Origin: Ifrita kowaldi
Lineage: Eukaryota; Chordata; Aves; Passeriformes; Cinclosomatidae
Direction of reading: 5' to 3'
NCBI GenBank assembly: GCA_013398055.1
Contig: VZRS01009436.1
Coordinates: 548,654 to 612,653, forward strand
DNA length: 64,000 nt
The notes under the pieces are model-generated. The model did not search any database and was not told where the DNA came from. It was given only the letters and a program-made list of their open reading frames with translations. Position 1 is the stretch's first letter. Each line of letters opens with the position of its first letter. The position numbers and the translations under genes were made by a program. This document shows positions 38,985 to 53,800 of this stretch, piece by piece.

Positions 38985-41900
38985 GGGATGAATTTTGGGT
39001 TTTTTTGGGTTTTGTTGGTTTTTTTTTTTTGTTTTTTTTTTTGATGAACAGTTGTAAACTCCCAGAGAAATCACACACTACTCTTATTGTTACACGAAGG
39101 CAGTATTTCCCCCTCCACAAAACTGAGCTTCAGTGGAAAGTCAGGCTTACTTGCAACAAGCAATAACCACAAGGAGAACAAAAGGTAAAAGGTAAAATGT
39201 ATGCAGGCCTTTCTTTTTTTTTTTCAGGATGCTTCAAGGATTTTGCAAATGCTTATGATAATGAGGAAAGAATTTTGCCGCGAAAAAAAACCACTGACAA
39301 CCACTGCCAGTCCAAGTTAATTAAAGAGTTTGCAAATGACCGCTATTGCTGCTGAACCTGACATATCACATCACGTGGAACTCAACTAAAATTTTTTTTG
39401 CTCAGCCTTGCAGACACCAAGCTACTGTTGGGACAGTTCCGGGGAGTGAAACTTCTTCAAAGAAGTATGCTTTCAGTGCAGAGAAATCTTCCATTTACTG
39501 CAAAAAGTAGGAAGAAGACACTACAGAAAAAACACCTGGGTCTCTAAGAGCTCTTTAATAGTCATTGAACACTGTGTTACAACAGTTGAGTATCTCTCCA
39601 TTACCTGATGGCCTTCGGGAAAAAAAAATCACTAGCTATACTGAAAATTATGAACTTACAAGGTCTTAGGCCCCCAGTTCCTACTGACTTTTAATTCTTA
39701 ATATTTTTCTACCCCCCAAAAAAGATTCTTTAACTTTAAAGAAAGATGTAATAAGAGTTAAAACAACCTCAACCTGTATCCCTTCGACTAATTTATTTTA
39801 ATAAGGATGGGTACTTCTGTTAGTAGCTTTTTGAGTCTTTAGAATTGTTTTCTTCCAAAAATCCTTGATCCTTTAGGGCACTGCTGCGAGGGCAGATATA
39901 ATTAAAGCCAAGGGGAGATCAAATGGACTGTACACTCTTTTCATTTAAAGGTGCTTAAACTGCTTCAGATGACCTTGTCTACACTGAAGAATTATTACAA
40001 GGAAATCCCATCACTACCAAAGCTACTTCAGCTTCAGTAGCATCATTATTGCTTTGAATTTTAGAGTACGTCACTCAGCAATAGCAGTACGATCAAGCAC
40101 ATCTGCTGATATCCTATCATAGTATCCATGCTATGGCAAATTCTGTTTGTTTAGTGCAAAATAGCCTCAGCATAAACTATTCTTAGCCTCTCCAACTCCT
40201 TCAGGCAAGCTATATTCAGTTTTCTACTGTTTTAAGGAACAGCTCTGCATTTCTTCTAAGCAGATGAAATAAACCCTTTAACAATACTGATACTTAAGTG
40301 TACCTTTACAGAGAGACAACAAATATATTGTCTCATTAACCACAGCCAGTATTGCCCAAATTGTATATCTTTTTACAGGTTTTGTATACAACTGATTCAG
40401 CAACAGATTTAGAGCTGGTTCATACTGTAAGATCTGTAAGATAAATAAAATTTAAATTAAATACAGGAATTCCCAGGTTCTTTTTAACCTCAGTGAAGGA
40501 AAACAGATCTCTTTTTGCGTCTTCTAGATGCCACATATCTTAAGAACATGCTGTACAGGTCAGTTCTGTAGTCTGTTTTTTGCTCAAGGGAAGTGTGAAA
40601 GTGTGGTATCCAGCTTTTGAGTTAATATTTGCAATACCAGCTCCTCTTTGCCTAAGATACTAATGGCAAAAATCTCACTGAACTTAATATGTATTTCTCA
40701 GCTGGTGAATGACCTTCATGTACAGAAAAGGTTTCAGGCATTACCCTTTTTCATTGAACTGTAGGCAGTAAAATAAAAAATGAAACAGTAAAACAATACA
40801 AAATAAATACACAACTTGAAAGTTGAAATACCTTGAAATAAAAAGAAACCTATTGCTCTGCCAAGCCCAGCTCAGTTCTACGAAGTCAACAGGAAGAAAC
40901 ATTTTGCCTAACTGGCTAAATGAATGATTACACAGCTCTTATTTTAGTTAAGACAACATTTTGATCCCTGCTATCCAACTCTTAGAGATTCTTTTCCTAA
41001 GAAAAATGGATGACATTAGAACTTATCAAATATGCTGAATATAAATCTGTCATAATCTCAGTGCAACTCATGGAGCAGTAATAGATCACTGAGCACAAGT
41101 GGTGTTTCAGGGTTTTTTTTTTCCTCCTGTCCTTTTTTTTCTTCACTGTCTACCAGCATAATGGGCCCTCTTGCCCTTTATGTTATATTGTTGTGTTAGT
41201 TGCTTTTCCTACTTCACGCTGAGAGAGCTGCCTTATTAGGAAGACCAGAGTCAGCTTCTAGACTATTGTTGTTTAATACTGTTAGTTTAGCCGTTAATTA
41301 ATGTGCTACTCTTTGCAATCTAATTAGATTTTTTTACCGCAGAGATAAGTCAGTGAAATTACAAAGAAGTGCAGGAGGAGAAGGTTGGTGGGAGGCTCAG
41401 AAATATTTATTGCTAGAATTACTTATGTGTGATGTTCATGCATTTGTTAGTGTCTCATCTTCTTCCACCCATGCCCACAACCTTATCAGGCTTTTGTCAA
41501 GAAGGATGTTGTTTATTTCCCATAAATGATTCTTATTCCTGCCAGTGAGCTGCTTCTCTTCTTCATCTCTCTCTGCCATGTCCCTTTTTTCCTTTCCCTG
41601 CTTCTCCCTCAATTTTACTAACAAGGCTATCTCTTTTTATGTGTTTGCGTTTCACAGTGAAGTGCCTTAAAGTTCATTTATAACTGTTGTGAGGTCATAC
41701 AAAAATGACACCTCGAAGAGACACTTCAACAGGGTGTATGTACTCACAAGAACTGAAGTCATAGTCTGTATTTCCTTACAACACTATACAAGTATGAAAA
41801 AGAAACATGAAAGACACTGGCCAATCCAAGCTCCTCTTCTTCAGAATTTAGCATTCATTTTTCTGGTTGTCTTTTTACCAGTCGCCTCCCAGGGACCAGG

Positions 41901-44900
41901 ATAGTTGAAAGGCTGGTGGTTGTGGCAAATAAATTAAGATCCCACTGATCATCAGTGCTCACACCTGGCAGGACTCACTAGGCAGTATCTCTGAAAGCAA
42001 GTTATATTAACCTGGAAATTACTGAAAATTAATTTACTACAACCAGAAGAATTTGTGTTGTACTAACTGGAAGACTCAAAGGATTCTCATCACATTATTT
42101 TCCTTTCTATATTTATATATTAAAAATAAGGTTTTTTTCTTTTAAACTGAAATAAACCTATTTGTACTATTTTTAAATAGTGCAAGCAACCATTTCATTA
42201 ATCTGATTCTTCTTGCAAACTGTTGCATATAGCACAAATAACAACTTTGAACCTCTGATAATACTCTTTTGCAGGAATTAGAATAATATCTAGAGGTTCC
42301 TTCTGACATCAAAAGCTATGAAATGTCTAAAACTAAGAGGTATCTGACTTTTGCCATTAAAATGCATAACCACTTTAAATATGACAAGCACAAAAATTAA
42401 ATGAGATCAAGAAAATGCAGTATTCTTGTAAGAGCAGTTTATTCAGTTTGGTATAAGTCTTTGGAATTCCTAAAGCATTTCATGTGTCAGATTATACATT
42501 ATTACGATGAGCTGGGAAATGGGGCATCAGTACATCTTGACTAGCTAGAAACTAAAGTGTTTCGTGATACTTCTTTATTCTCCATCCCTCAGAGCTGGAT
42601 TTTCTTCTATCTTAAACAGATTCCATTTCACGCACAAAATAATAATAATGAAGAATCTAGAACATGGCCTAAAATATAATTTCATCATTGTACGAGTCTT
42701 TGTTACCAGTAATACAGAAAGTACAAACACTTGTCAAAGGTGATTATATACTATTTTAAGCATTTTTACAGAGTTGACTAATGAATTAGATCAAATGTCT
42801 AATAGTTTGATTGGAAAGAATAAGATGGCAAGCAACTGGCACCACAGTCTTGTTGGATTTTCAGTAGCTTCTGCTTCTGGAATACGCTAATAAATTCTGT
42901 ATCATTTTTTTCTAAAAGTTATTTTTGCTCATTGCTGCCCTGAGAGACATTTTATTTTTAAAGCTGATAATCTTTTTAATGAGAGACCTAGTTTTGAAGC
43001 ATAATTTTTTGATAAAAAAAATTAAAAAGTTTAAGGCAAAATAATAAAAAATTATATACAATGAAAGTAATCCCCATCCCTCTGTAGAATCCAAACTATG
43101 ATACCAAGTATACCAACCGATGTCATAAAAACAACGAAAAAAGGTAGTTTAAATTTCTTATTTTGTAATTACACATGGAGCACTTTATTTTGAATTTTTA
43201 CTCTGATAAAATGTGGGCTTGTAAAATCAGCTCTAACTCATCTCACATCTCATGTTCTGATTACAGAAACAAAACTTCTTCCTACATAACTGAAAATTAC
43301 GTGCTTTACTGAGCATAATTTCTATCTTCATGGGTGGCATGTAGCTTATTATGGAAAAATATTTAAAACATAACACCAATACAATTAAGAGATAAAAATG
43401 ACTTTTCAAAATATCTGACATGTAAGGTTTCCAAAGCCTGGAAAAAAAATAATTTTGATCTAGGTTGTTCTAATTAACAGTGGTCTGGGGAGAGACATAT
43501 CTTTCTATTCATCATTTGAAGACCAGATTTTTAATAGTACTGTAAATCTTTAAGATCCAGAATGACAGCTAGAAGGGTTTTCAAAATTATGAAGACATAC
43601 TCCTATTGGTAAAATATGAATTTCTAGACATCTGGATGCCTTGTAGATGTATTCCTAAGTATTCTGATGTAAATAATTCCAAGAATTGTAAAGAAAAGTT
43701 TATCTTATTCTAAAACAAATATTGCTATCAAAGACAGTAATCTCAACAACTCCTCCAATAAACAACAAAATGTCTTCAAACCTCAGATCACCCTGCCTCA
43801 AATTCTAGAGGAAAACTATGTACTTTCCAGTATGATGTGATTATTAACAGAGACAGGCTCACCTCGGGCGTAGCACATCTGTAGAAACAGAAAAATTACT
43901 GACATTATTCTGCACACCTCTTTCTGTCATTTTACCTAAGACAGTTATCCTATTTATGGCTATCCTATAAATATTGTCCTGGAATAACTTCTCCATAGAT
44001 ATTACATGGAAGTTTCCATCCTAGGAAGAAAGCATTTGCCCTGTAGAAAAAATTATTCGTGTTGTGAACTGTGCTAAAACTTCCAGGTTTTAGACATTTA
44101 CTTCCATTCACTGACGGCTGTAAGGTTTGCCAGAATCTACAAAATTTCTCAGAGCAGGTGAAGATTTCCCGGCCCATTCCAATCCCAACTGCAATTTCAG
44201 CACTGCATGAATGCCTTGAGGTATTGGTCCAATTTTAAATGCCATTTTAGTAGGCAGGAGCTCAGTAAGGCTGATATAGAGGATGCTGGCACAGCCCAAA
44301 TGTTCTGTGGTGGGAAGCAGGTTGCCAGCAAAGCTCCAAAGAATGACAGAAAATTATCTTGTGTTCCAGCATTTTGCCTGGTCTTCAGCCACTTTTCAGG
44401 ACTCTGAGGTGTATTTCTCCTTTGCCACTTATTCTCACACATAGCTGCACCACCCGTTTCTTGCTTCTCCTAGGTACTTGAAGTTGTGCAAACTCATTCA
44501 ATGGAAATTTGGTACGTATCTTTGGATATACCTTAGAGTCAGAAATATGAGACACTGAGACCTTCCACAATCAGAGACAAAGCTGATGGTCTCAAATTGT
44601 GGAACATGTCTTTATTTGTTACAAAACCCAACATGGAATACACAGTGAAAGGATGATTTGAGTCCCTCTCTAACTCCTCCTCAGTATGCTTTATCCTTAC
44701 AAAGCTAAACTTTGTGAATCCATTTATGCATTTAAACACTTCTTATCAAAATAGTACAGATTATCATGTCTGAGCACTTTTCAGAAATAAATGTACAAAG
44801 ACTGGAGGCCCTATAATAATCTTTCAGAACAATTGTAACACGCAAGAGAAATGACACTTCGCTGAAATGTCTTATTTTATAACATTATTAAACTATCTAT

Positions 44901-45384
44901 TATATTTGCTGACTCCTTCTCAAATAGTTTTTAAAAAAATCTTAATGGAATACTTGCATTTGGGTTCACAGAGTATTCTGATGCTGCTAGATTCACAAAC
45001 CAACATGTACTTTGCGACGTTATACAAATATATTCTGACAGCAGGGAAAAGAATTCTAACCTATAACCCCATTCAAAATAGATGACTGACAAACAAGACA
45101 TTCATTATTAGAATAGGCTGTATTATTAGATTGCAAAGTAATAAATGCATTATAAATTTATTCTGACTTACATCACTTACATTTTTCCATCCTAGTAATA
45201 CAGTAGATAAGTCCATCATACTACTAGATTACATACTACATTGATTACATACTACCCTGATTATCAGTCCAGGGTGGATATCACTAATGGACTTAGAAAA
45301 ATCAGACAGAAAGAATCACCTGCATCTTTGAAATCTTCCAAAGTTATCACTTAAGTCTGTCTCCACATACCTGCCATCCCCAAA

Positions 45385-45790
45385 TGTCAGTGGGTTGGGG
45401 GTAGATAAATGGTTGGGAGCGGACATAGGCAAGACAGCTGACCCAAACAGATGCATATTCCATATCAAATGACATCATGCTCAGCAATGACAGCCCAGGG
45501 AAAGGAGGTGGAAGCGGTAGACATCTGCGGTTATGGCATTTGTCTTCCCAAGTAACCATTAGGCATGCTAAAGCCCAGTTTCCTAGGACATCTTCCTGCT
45601 GATGGGAAATAGTGAATTATTTCCTTTTTTTTGCTTTTCTTGTGTGTGCAGATTTTTCTATTCTATTAAACTGTCATGATCTCGGTGCATGAGTGTTTTC
45701 ACGGTCCTTACATTTTTCTCCTCTTCTCCCAGAAGGGGAGAAGTCAGAAAAAGGCAGAGTGGGTGCACCCACCAGTCTCCAACCAACCTT
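45385..45790 (+). mobile_element. Partial, diverged avian ERV-type LTR
   Basis: The sequence GTTGGGAGCGGACATAGGC, then AGACAGCTGACCCAAAC, GATGCATATTCCATATC, CATCATGCTCAGCA, GTCTTCCCAAGTAACC and ATTAAACTGTCATGATCTC follows, in order, a long terminal repeat family I remember as common in bird genomes. The ATTAAA at 45665-45670 is at the place of the family's polyadenylation signal. The 5' end seems truncated and the 3' end fades out after about 45790. No retroviral gene lies next to it, so it is a solo LTR remnant. The family name is not asserted. It belongs to the same family as the copy at 60147-60738, in the opposite orientation. Confidence 0.7.
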
Positions 45791-46477
45791 CAGTTTTATA
45801 CAGCAACCATTTTTTCCAGGAAAACCTTACACGCTATCAGATATTAGCAATCTGATAGTAATCTTTTTGGAGGATTGAAGTCAAACTTAGAAAAAAACCA
45901 GGTGGCAATTACTTCTCTTAGAGTTAAACTTGATTAGAAACTAATTGCACAGCTGTCAGAATAAACACATTACTAATACCGACTTCAAGTCTGGAAGTCT
46001 GGCCCTAAACCAGAGCAGAATTCTTCTTCCCAAGAAGGGAGTATTCCATCTTGTGAAGCACCTTGCTCATTTCTAATACAATCTACTTTTCTTTGTTCCT
46101 TTCCAGCCTTATTCCTGACAGTCAGTCTAAGGCTCTGACCTGTGATGGGCTCATACTCCATTACGGCTCATAGTACAAATTTAAAGTGGTTCATACCACA
46201 TAATCTCAATGAGTGAGTCTGTGTACTTACCTGTCTGTCAAATTTATACCCTAGGTAGATAATTTGCAACTTTAACAAGATGAACTAAAAAGGTAGAACA
46301 TCTAATATATGCTCTCAAGTATCCATGAACAGGGCAGTATCTTTTCTTAAAATCCTCTGCACAAAGGTATTTTTTTAAAAATTATCTGTTCAGCTTGCCA
46401 CAGAATGAAACAGTGTTTCTGATAACTACCAGGAGTTGGAAAAGTGTGCATTTTGTTCTACTGTCTGCAATAGGGAT

Positions 46478-46506
46478 GTATATATATATGTGTGTGTGTA
46501 TATATG
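46478..46506. repeat. TA/TG compound microsatellite
   Basis: A (TA)n run followed by (TG)5 and a further TATATA, within intron 4. Likely variable in length. No other role is evident. Confidence 0.8.
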
Positions 46507-46801
46507 CATTTAGACATAGGTTGATACTCAGGAAAACAGATGAGAGGAGGTATTCATCATGTCTTATGTACCATTTCTTGTCATGCTTCAGCAAGAGTCT
46601 GGGTACTGTGGGACTTCTCCCTGCTTTTCTGACCAACAGAGGATTCTTAATAAAATAGCAGATGATAAGTTTATAATTTAAATATGAAAAGACATTTATC
46701 CTGCGACATCTTGAAAAGAAAATCACCTTCCCTTGGTCTGTTCCTCCTTTGTGTAGTTTAGGCTACACTCAAACTAAATCCTTATCCCCATGAAAATAAT
46801 T

Positions 46802-46819
46802 ACCACCACCACCACCACT
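46802..46819. repeat. (ACC)6 trinucleotide repeat
   Basis: Six perfect ACC units in intron 4. A short simple repeat of no evident function. Confidence 0.8.
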
Positions 46820-47464
46820 AAGCTACTAGACAAGATTAAATCTTATAATTTATATATTCTTCTTTAAATATATTGATCCCAGTGCAACACTTTCTGGCTG
46901 AATCTATAGTTTATAAATTACCTCTTTAGCTTTATTGTTCAAAATCTTATTATTTTCTTGCTCTTGAGCCACTAGAGAACATGCTGATAGTCATTCTGAC
47001 TCCGACTGATAATACCTGGGGCCTGAGAATATGAATCTTTTTTATAGCTTGATGATTTATTATACGCATGACTTTCTTTGCCAAGGTCAGTATCTAACGC
47101 TAATATTTTGTATCAGAAGCATTCAACTATATATACAAATTGAACATCAGAATAATTTTTTCCTGCTTGTCTCTTTCTCATGCTTTTATGACCACACACC
47201 ATCTGACAGTCCACAATACAAATGTTCAAGATATAAATGAAAAAAAATACAGTACACTACGTATATCAAACACTGGACTACAGGAGGAAGAATGTATCTC
47301 TTACAGACAATTGAGAGACTGCAGATGTATTGTACCTGGTGGGTGGCAAGTCTTCATTACCAGGGAACACTGAGGTACCAGTGAAAGAAAGTTTCTCTGG
47401 CTGTGTTTGCTATATGGATGCAAAGAGATACGTAATTCTAAAAATATTATGCTTCTTAAACCAT

Positions 47465-47830
47465 GGAATCATAAATTCATTTAGGATGGAAATGAACTCT
47501 AAGATTATTGGGTTCCGCCATTAACCTAACATTGCCATCCTCACCACTAAACCATGTCCCTAATCACTACATCTACAGGTCTTTTAAATGCCTCCAGGGA
47601 TGGTCACTCATACGCTTTCCTGGGCAGCCTGTTCCAGTGCTCTGTAATCTTCTTGGTGAAGAATTTTTTTCCTCATATCTGACCTAAACGTCCCCTGAGG
47701 TTGTTTCCTCTTAGTCTATCACTTGTTACTTGGAAGATCAGACCAGCCCCCACCGCGCTACAGACTCCTTTCAGGTCCTTGCAGAATGCACCTCTCATGG
47801 CCTTTTCCCAGAGGAGAGTCTCACTGTGTG
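47465..47830 (-). mobile_element. CR1 LINE 3' fragment
   Basis: Read on the plus strand this is the reverse complement of an avian CR1 3' region. It starts GGAATCATAAATTCATTTAG (the inverted 'atgattctatga' terminus). It continues with CCATTAACCTAACATTGCC, ACTAAACCATGTCCCTAATC, TTTTAAATGCCTCCAGGG, GGGCAGCCTGTTCCAGTG and TATCACTTGTTACTTGG. The element therefore lies on the minus strand, with its 3' end at 47465, and is 5'-truncated near 47830. It is diverged, and the open frames across it are remnants or chance. CR1 is the dominant LINE of birds, which supports the avian assignment. Confidence 0.9.
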
Positions 47831-50800
47831 CCTAAGTTCCTCTATGAGAGGGACAGAGCCCATCCTGTCCAGCTGTTCTTCCTCTGTGTCTCTATTTCAG
47901 CATAGCCACAAACAGATTAAACTGACAAGTGTTTTCAGACATGAGCTAATAGTGCAATTTTCCTATGAGTACCTCAGTTCTTACATGCTTTCCTGCATTA
48001 GATGTATATCGTTTTGTTTTCTTTGTAAAATCCATATGGCTTTTGGACATCTTCCAAATGACTACACTGGTGTTTCAGTAACAAAATACCTTAAGAGTGT
48101 GGATTTTGCTGTTACTAAAGGACATACCATAATAAATCTCATATAAGAACCTGATATGACTGGTACTGAGCTGCTAGAAAAGAGGTAATCCTTTGTATAA
48201 ATAAGCTTTTTTGATTTCTGATTACACAGTGCACACAGCTGAAGGATAATGTTATTCCTGTAACAAAGGTAAACACCAAATATCTCATGCCTGTTCAACT
48301 GCATGTTGAGCTGTTATTTTTTTGACTTTTTAAATATTTCTCTTTTCTACTTACCATAACATATGGCAAGTCAATGATTTGTAATACATAATGTAGTTGA
48401 ATTAAATTAGTACTGATTCCAAGAAAATGAATCTCTGAATATTATCAGAATTTCTTTATGCTTTGATACTTCATTCATAAAAATAAAAAGGAATATTTTA
48501 AAACATCAAATTTTCACTATGCAATACATAATAGCATGACAACACACTCAAATTTTAATTTCTACTTGTGAAAAATTTCAAAGGTTTATAAATGCTCATT
48601 CACTTTTTGTGTGTGTGTGCACCTGGTGAACTTCACAGTGTTTTTAAAACAGGGGACACTTGCCTGGGTTTTGAGATAATAGGGATCACAGAAACTTGGC
48701 TGTCCTTTGCTTTGCTCTTTACAGCTCCCTTGCTGAACACCAGAAGCACAGGGACCCTGGGAGCTCTGGCTCTTTCAAGACAGTTTGCCAGAATTTTATA
48801 GGTACTAGCCATTATGCCAATCTAATGGAAGTATGCACTTATCTAATGATAATCACTTATTCTTTGAAAAATACTCCTGTATATAAATATATGGGTAACT
48901 ATGCCCTTCTTACCAAATGTCAGCAAGTATACATTTGCATTTCAAATAAGAATGAGACTTATTTTGCCACCTAAATAACAGAAGTCATCAGAAGCTCATT
49001 GATCCTCCTGAGGAAGCGTACACATTTGTTCAGCACAAAGGTAAAAGATACAATACTTAAATGACCATTTTTTCCTACTTAAAGTCACACATGTTTTAGA
49101 TAAATGTTTTTTACAGCCTATGTTGCTGTTTCAGCTGAGCATAGCATTGCATTGGAGTCTAGTGGAATTCGCATCTTGCTGACTAGTTAGAAATTTTTTA
49201 GTAAGTTTTACAAAATTTGAGTGTTTTGAAAAATCTGAAGGTTGAAGAGTTGAATAAAATTTTTCTAGGATAACCACAAAAAGAAACCCCAAAAAGCAAA
49301 TAGAGCATTCCCTTAAAGCCATATTCAATAAAAAGGAATTCTGAAAAACAGAGTCATTTTTGTAAAATAAACACAAAATCTGAGACAATTCCTCTAGAGG
49401 AATCAGAATGTTTTTCTGCATCATTATTCCATGACAGAGATGAATTACTAACTCTGTACAGCCTGGGGACAAGAAAAAAGTGCAGGATGGGAATTACAAT
49501 CTGATTTAGTAACATATTCTGCTAGCAATGATAGAAACTACTTCGGATTTTTCAGAGAATACAGTGGTTAATTGCCTAAATGTTGCTGTTCTCAGCATTA
49601 TTAGGCATTTTTATGCTGGTTCTGTTTACCTACCTACATCACCAGTAATATACTTGAAAAATCTGATTGCACTGAAAAATTGCACTAGAATAGTAAGAAA
49701 AGTACTGAGGAAGTGCAATAAAACACATGGAACAGTTTTACTTCTCTGAAACATTTCTGTCAGCCAGAGGAAGTGCTGAACAGCATGGTCAGGCACTAAA
49801 TGCTTAATTATTATTATTATAAGAAACTGCAGTAAATAGGTGTAAAGGGACCAAAGACTCTTTAGCTTATCCAAAACACAACTGGATTTCTGCCATCAAT
49901 GCCTCCTCTGAAACAAATACTTCGGTTATGAATTCTAGTCTCTGTCTTTATGTAGGGCAAATTAATGGGAATTTTGATTTTTCTAAGAAATGCTAAACAA
50001 CTTTTTTCATTCATCAAATTCATAGCTCCTGAGTAGAAATATGGAAGAACATGAGGAATATTATTGGATACACACGTGAAAGAAAACAGAAAAGAGAAAA
50101 AAATTGCTCCAAATTTAACTTTCTGTGTCATGAAATCACAGTTCATCCAAAATGAAAACCAATTGATATGAGTACCTAATGAACTGCATGAGACAGTCAG
50201 AGACAAAGAAACAGAACCTCCAAATTGTTCAAAAAAAAGGTAAAGTTTCAGATACTTCTTTTTAGGAGCACTGTGATGCTGTACTAACAGCACAATCTCA
50301 ATTGGCAGAGTACTCAACTCTGATTTGGTTTATGTTATGTTTCTGTAAAGAAAAACTTTGGAAGGCTAAGAATTAAACTTCTATCACTTAGAGGTATCTT
50401 ATATAAGTCCACCAGAGATTTTCTTATACACTTTTTTATTTCCAAGAGGTTCAATATTTAAGTTATATTTTCACCTCAAAAGTGTGAAGTATTTTCATTG
50501 TTTCGTGCTTTACTCATGTTGGATCAGTAACCTTGCAGGAGACAAGCTGGTCTTTCGGCCTTCTTGAGGAAGAGCTGATGACTCTGAAGAGCAAACACCT
50601 GGAAGGTACTGCTAGTGCACTGGCACTTCTGTTTCACTGAGACAAAGACAGCCAGGCAACAAGGTAATTAATGGATCCCATTTTAATAGCTACCTGACAG
50701 TCACTCCTGGGTTCATGGTCAAAGCATATCACAGTGGCTTGTACAGTAACACGTAAAGCCATGCTGGTGTCAGCTTAAGTAACTGGGTAAATGAAATTTT

Positions 50801-53800
50801 GTGGAAAAAAAAAGATAGGAGAAACAGGACAATGCTACATTCAAAGCTTTAAAAGAATTAGAGAAAACACAGAATACAGCAACTTCAGGCAGGTGCAGAA
50901 AAAATCACAGTGCCCCCGTAATGCAACTTCATAGATTTCAAACTTCTATGCCACTAATGTGCAGCTCGTTTTAGAACAGTCCTGTTGAATATTAAGCTGC
51001 ATCAGTATTACTATTGTTTCTACTTTGGTGGTTTCTCTTGCAAATAACTATCCCTGTAGGTAATAAATGCAAGTCACTACAGTAACGCCTCATACAAAAA
51101 AAATGGCTTTTCTACTAATCTGGGTGTTCTGTTAGGATATATAGGCCATAACCCAGGTAATTCTTTAATCTGAGACCCATCTGACACTGAAAAGCAAATG
51201 TTGCCCAATTATGGCAACATTCTGGAGAAACTATTTCTGGTTAAGTATCAAGGGGGTCAGAGTAATCCTGCTCCTTTTATATGGGCTGTTAAACTAAAAA
51301 CATTTAGGAAGATTTTTTCAATGCAAACTTCCCAAAATTGATTCCTAAATGCTGACAACGCTTTATGCAACTGTGTGAAATGGCACACATTAACTAATCA
51401 AAGTGTTTAAAACAAGACGTGTGCAATACTTACAGTAAGGTTTATAGGCACAGAGTACTTTGAAAAACCTTTTATTTTTCTTTTAATTCTACAAAAACAG
51501 ACTAAGAAATTTAAGATTAGGCATGTAAACTTTGATAGCAGCATTATTGTTCTCATCATGTAACAAGAGAGGAAGATTAGATCGTAGTATGCTAGTCTTC
51601 ATGCTGGAAGAGAAGGCCTAAACATCATGACAAAAAATATATTCTTCCTTCACATTATGGAGTTTTGGATCAGAATTCTAATAAGTATACTAGGCAAATT
51701 TCGATGAAATAAAGGGGATGTAGAAATACTCTCATATCCCCATTGCTGTGAAAGACGTAGAGCTGACAAATAAGGGTAGTCAAGAATCTAAAGGTCCAGC
51801 TGTCTCTCTCAAACACTAGCAAAGAACCTAACAAAGCTCAGCTATTTCCAGCCCCAGAAGCTTTACAGAACTGAGGGCTGGACTCCAGCATGACAACCCA
51901 GCCCTCTACCAGTACAAGAGTTTATCCATGCATCCCCATACTACCAGCACTAATGTACTTCTGGGATCCATTTGATCCCGTGTTGTTTGAGAAACAAGAG
52001 CATGTAGTAGGATATTGTGAATTTTAAGTTTAGTTTTGAGACTAAACATTGAATAGTCTATTTGGTTTTCTTCCATTTATTTTCAACTTGTAGCTCCCCA
52101 GGTTTATATGGTTTGAATATAACATGCACTAATAGTATGTTTTCATTATGACATTATTGTTACATATTTAAGCTTTCAAGCACTAAGCAGGTAAAAATAC
52201 ATTTCTCCTTATGAGTCATTCTAGATTGTCTTATTAACAAAATACCAGATTGATTCAAGGGTCTTACTGCAATGACTGGGAACAAAGTACTGATTCCTTT
52301 GCTTTATTTCTAATAGTGTGTTTATTCTGGGGTCATAGCCTCTTTTTCTTTTTTTTTTTTCCTTCCACAAGATCTAAGTTGCAGTCTTCAAGTCGCAGAC
52401 TAAAATGTCACACTGAGCATATTCTGCTCTGAAACACTTGGGCAAAGTTTCTTTTGGATTGCAAATGCCCACAGAGCTTTGAGGGGTTTTGTGTGTTGCT
52501 AAATGTATCCTGAACAAACAAGTAGTTACAAAAGCTAGTCACTATTTTTTTTAAAGGAGATAATACACTGTTGTAAATGTTCAAAATTGAATAAACATTT
52601 TTTTTCTTTCCAAATTAGTGTACTGCCCTTGATGTAAATGGTCATAACTTGTTTTACTGTGAAGCTTAATTTCAAAATGTTCTTTCCTCAGAAAATGCAG
52701 CTTCTTTCTCCACCCTAGCTCTTATCCATCATGAAGAAGAAAAATAGTTAAGGTTTGCAATGTTAACAGTCAAAAATTAATAATGGAAATAAATGTCAGT
52801 TTCATTGCTTTTTTAATCTGTAAACAGTCTAATTAAGTTTTTAAGTGTTGATCAAACGAAACATATAAATCCAGATTTTGAGATATAAGATTTGGAAACT
52901 TTAATAGTGACTTCGTTTCTTATAAAATTCAATAGAATGTCGAGTAAGGTGTTTGCTAGAGATATATAATATATGAAACAACATCTAAACAAAGCTGATT
53001 TACTGTTAAAGACCAGAAACTCTGGAAAAAGCCTACACTTTAAATCTTTGAAGGCAACAGAAGTCTAGGTCACTTTGTACTGTAACGTTATTCACAAAAG
53101 TATGAAAAATCTTTAAAGGAAAGAGCCTGAAATTAATCTAAGCAGAAAACCAGTAAGCTGAATGAATATCATGTCTGACAAAGAGAAGGAGCTGGAGACT
53201 GAAAGTCAATGGATCTGAAGAAAGAGATCAGAAATCGGGACTACTTGATGGACAAGATCATGAAGAACCCACATCACTATTCCTTTTAGAACCTAAGATT
53301 TAATGTGGATGCCAGAGGGAAAAGGAAGAAATAAAGAACAACATTTATTTTTAAACCATGCATTCATCTTCTCTGGCTCTAAATCCTGCCTTATCCCCAG
53401 AAGCTGCATTATCCCCACTGGTTGCATAGTTCTGACCCTGAACTGGGTGTAGATTAGGTGGCCACATGTATTACAAAAGTTCACTAAAAACAGCAATAGT
53501 CCTCAGGTACAGCAGGCTCATCATGAGCCTCTTCTGATAGCATCCGAACAGAAATTCCAGTGTTAATTTCTTTAGAGTCAATGCAGTTTACAATCACATA
53601 ATACTGATTACATAGACAAGTAATTCTTGAGTTCAGAAAACCGAGTCAAGAAAAAAGTAATGCCAGAAAGCTGAGAACCAGACTGATAGCCATTGAAACA
53701 GCAGATACAAAAAAAAGAGGAATTAAAATACATTCCATGCCAACATTCTTAAATAGCTGAATTGTATAAGCTCTCTCTTGAGCTCTGCAACGCAGGACAA

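Noticed and set aside
44160..44200. Possible exon 4 of CNTNAP2, from a CCATTCCAATC match to the expected DWNG codons
   Set aside because: The flanking minus-strand translation (LQLGLEWAG) does not fit the discoidin-domain end, and no VYGCSY segment or fitting donor follows.
47730..48146. 138-codon plus-strand open frame
   Set aside because: Its first part runs antisense through the CR1 fragment and the remainder is AT-rich intron. It does not correspond to the CR1 proteins or to another known protein.
49862..50317. Longest open frame of the window, 151 codons on the minus strand
   Set aside because: It lies in intron 4, has no recognisable domain and no splice or promoter context. A frame of this length is not surprising by chance in 64 kb read in six frames.
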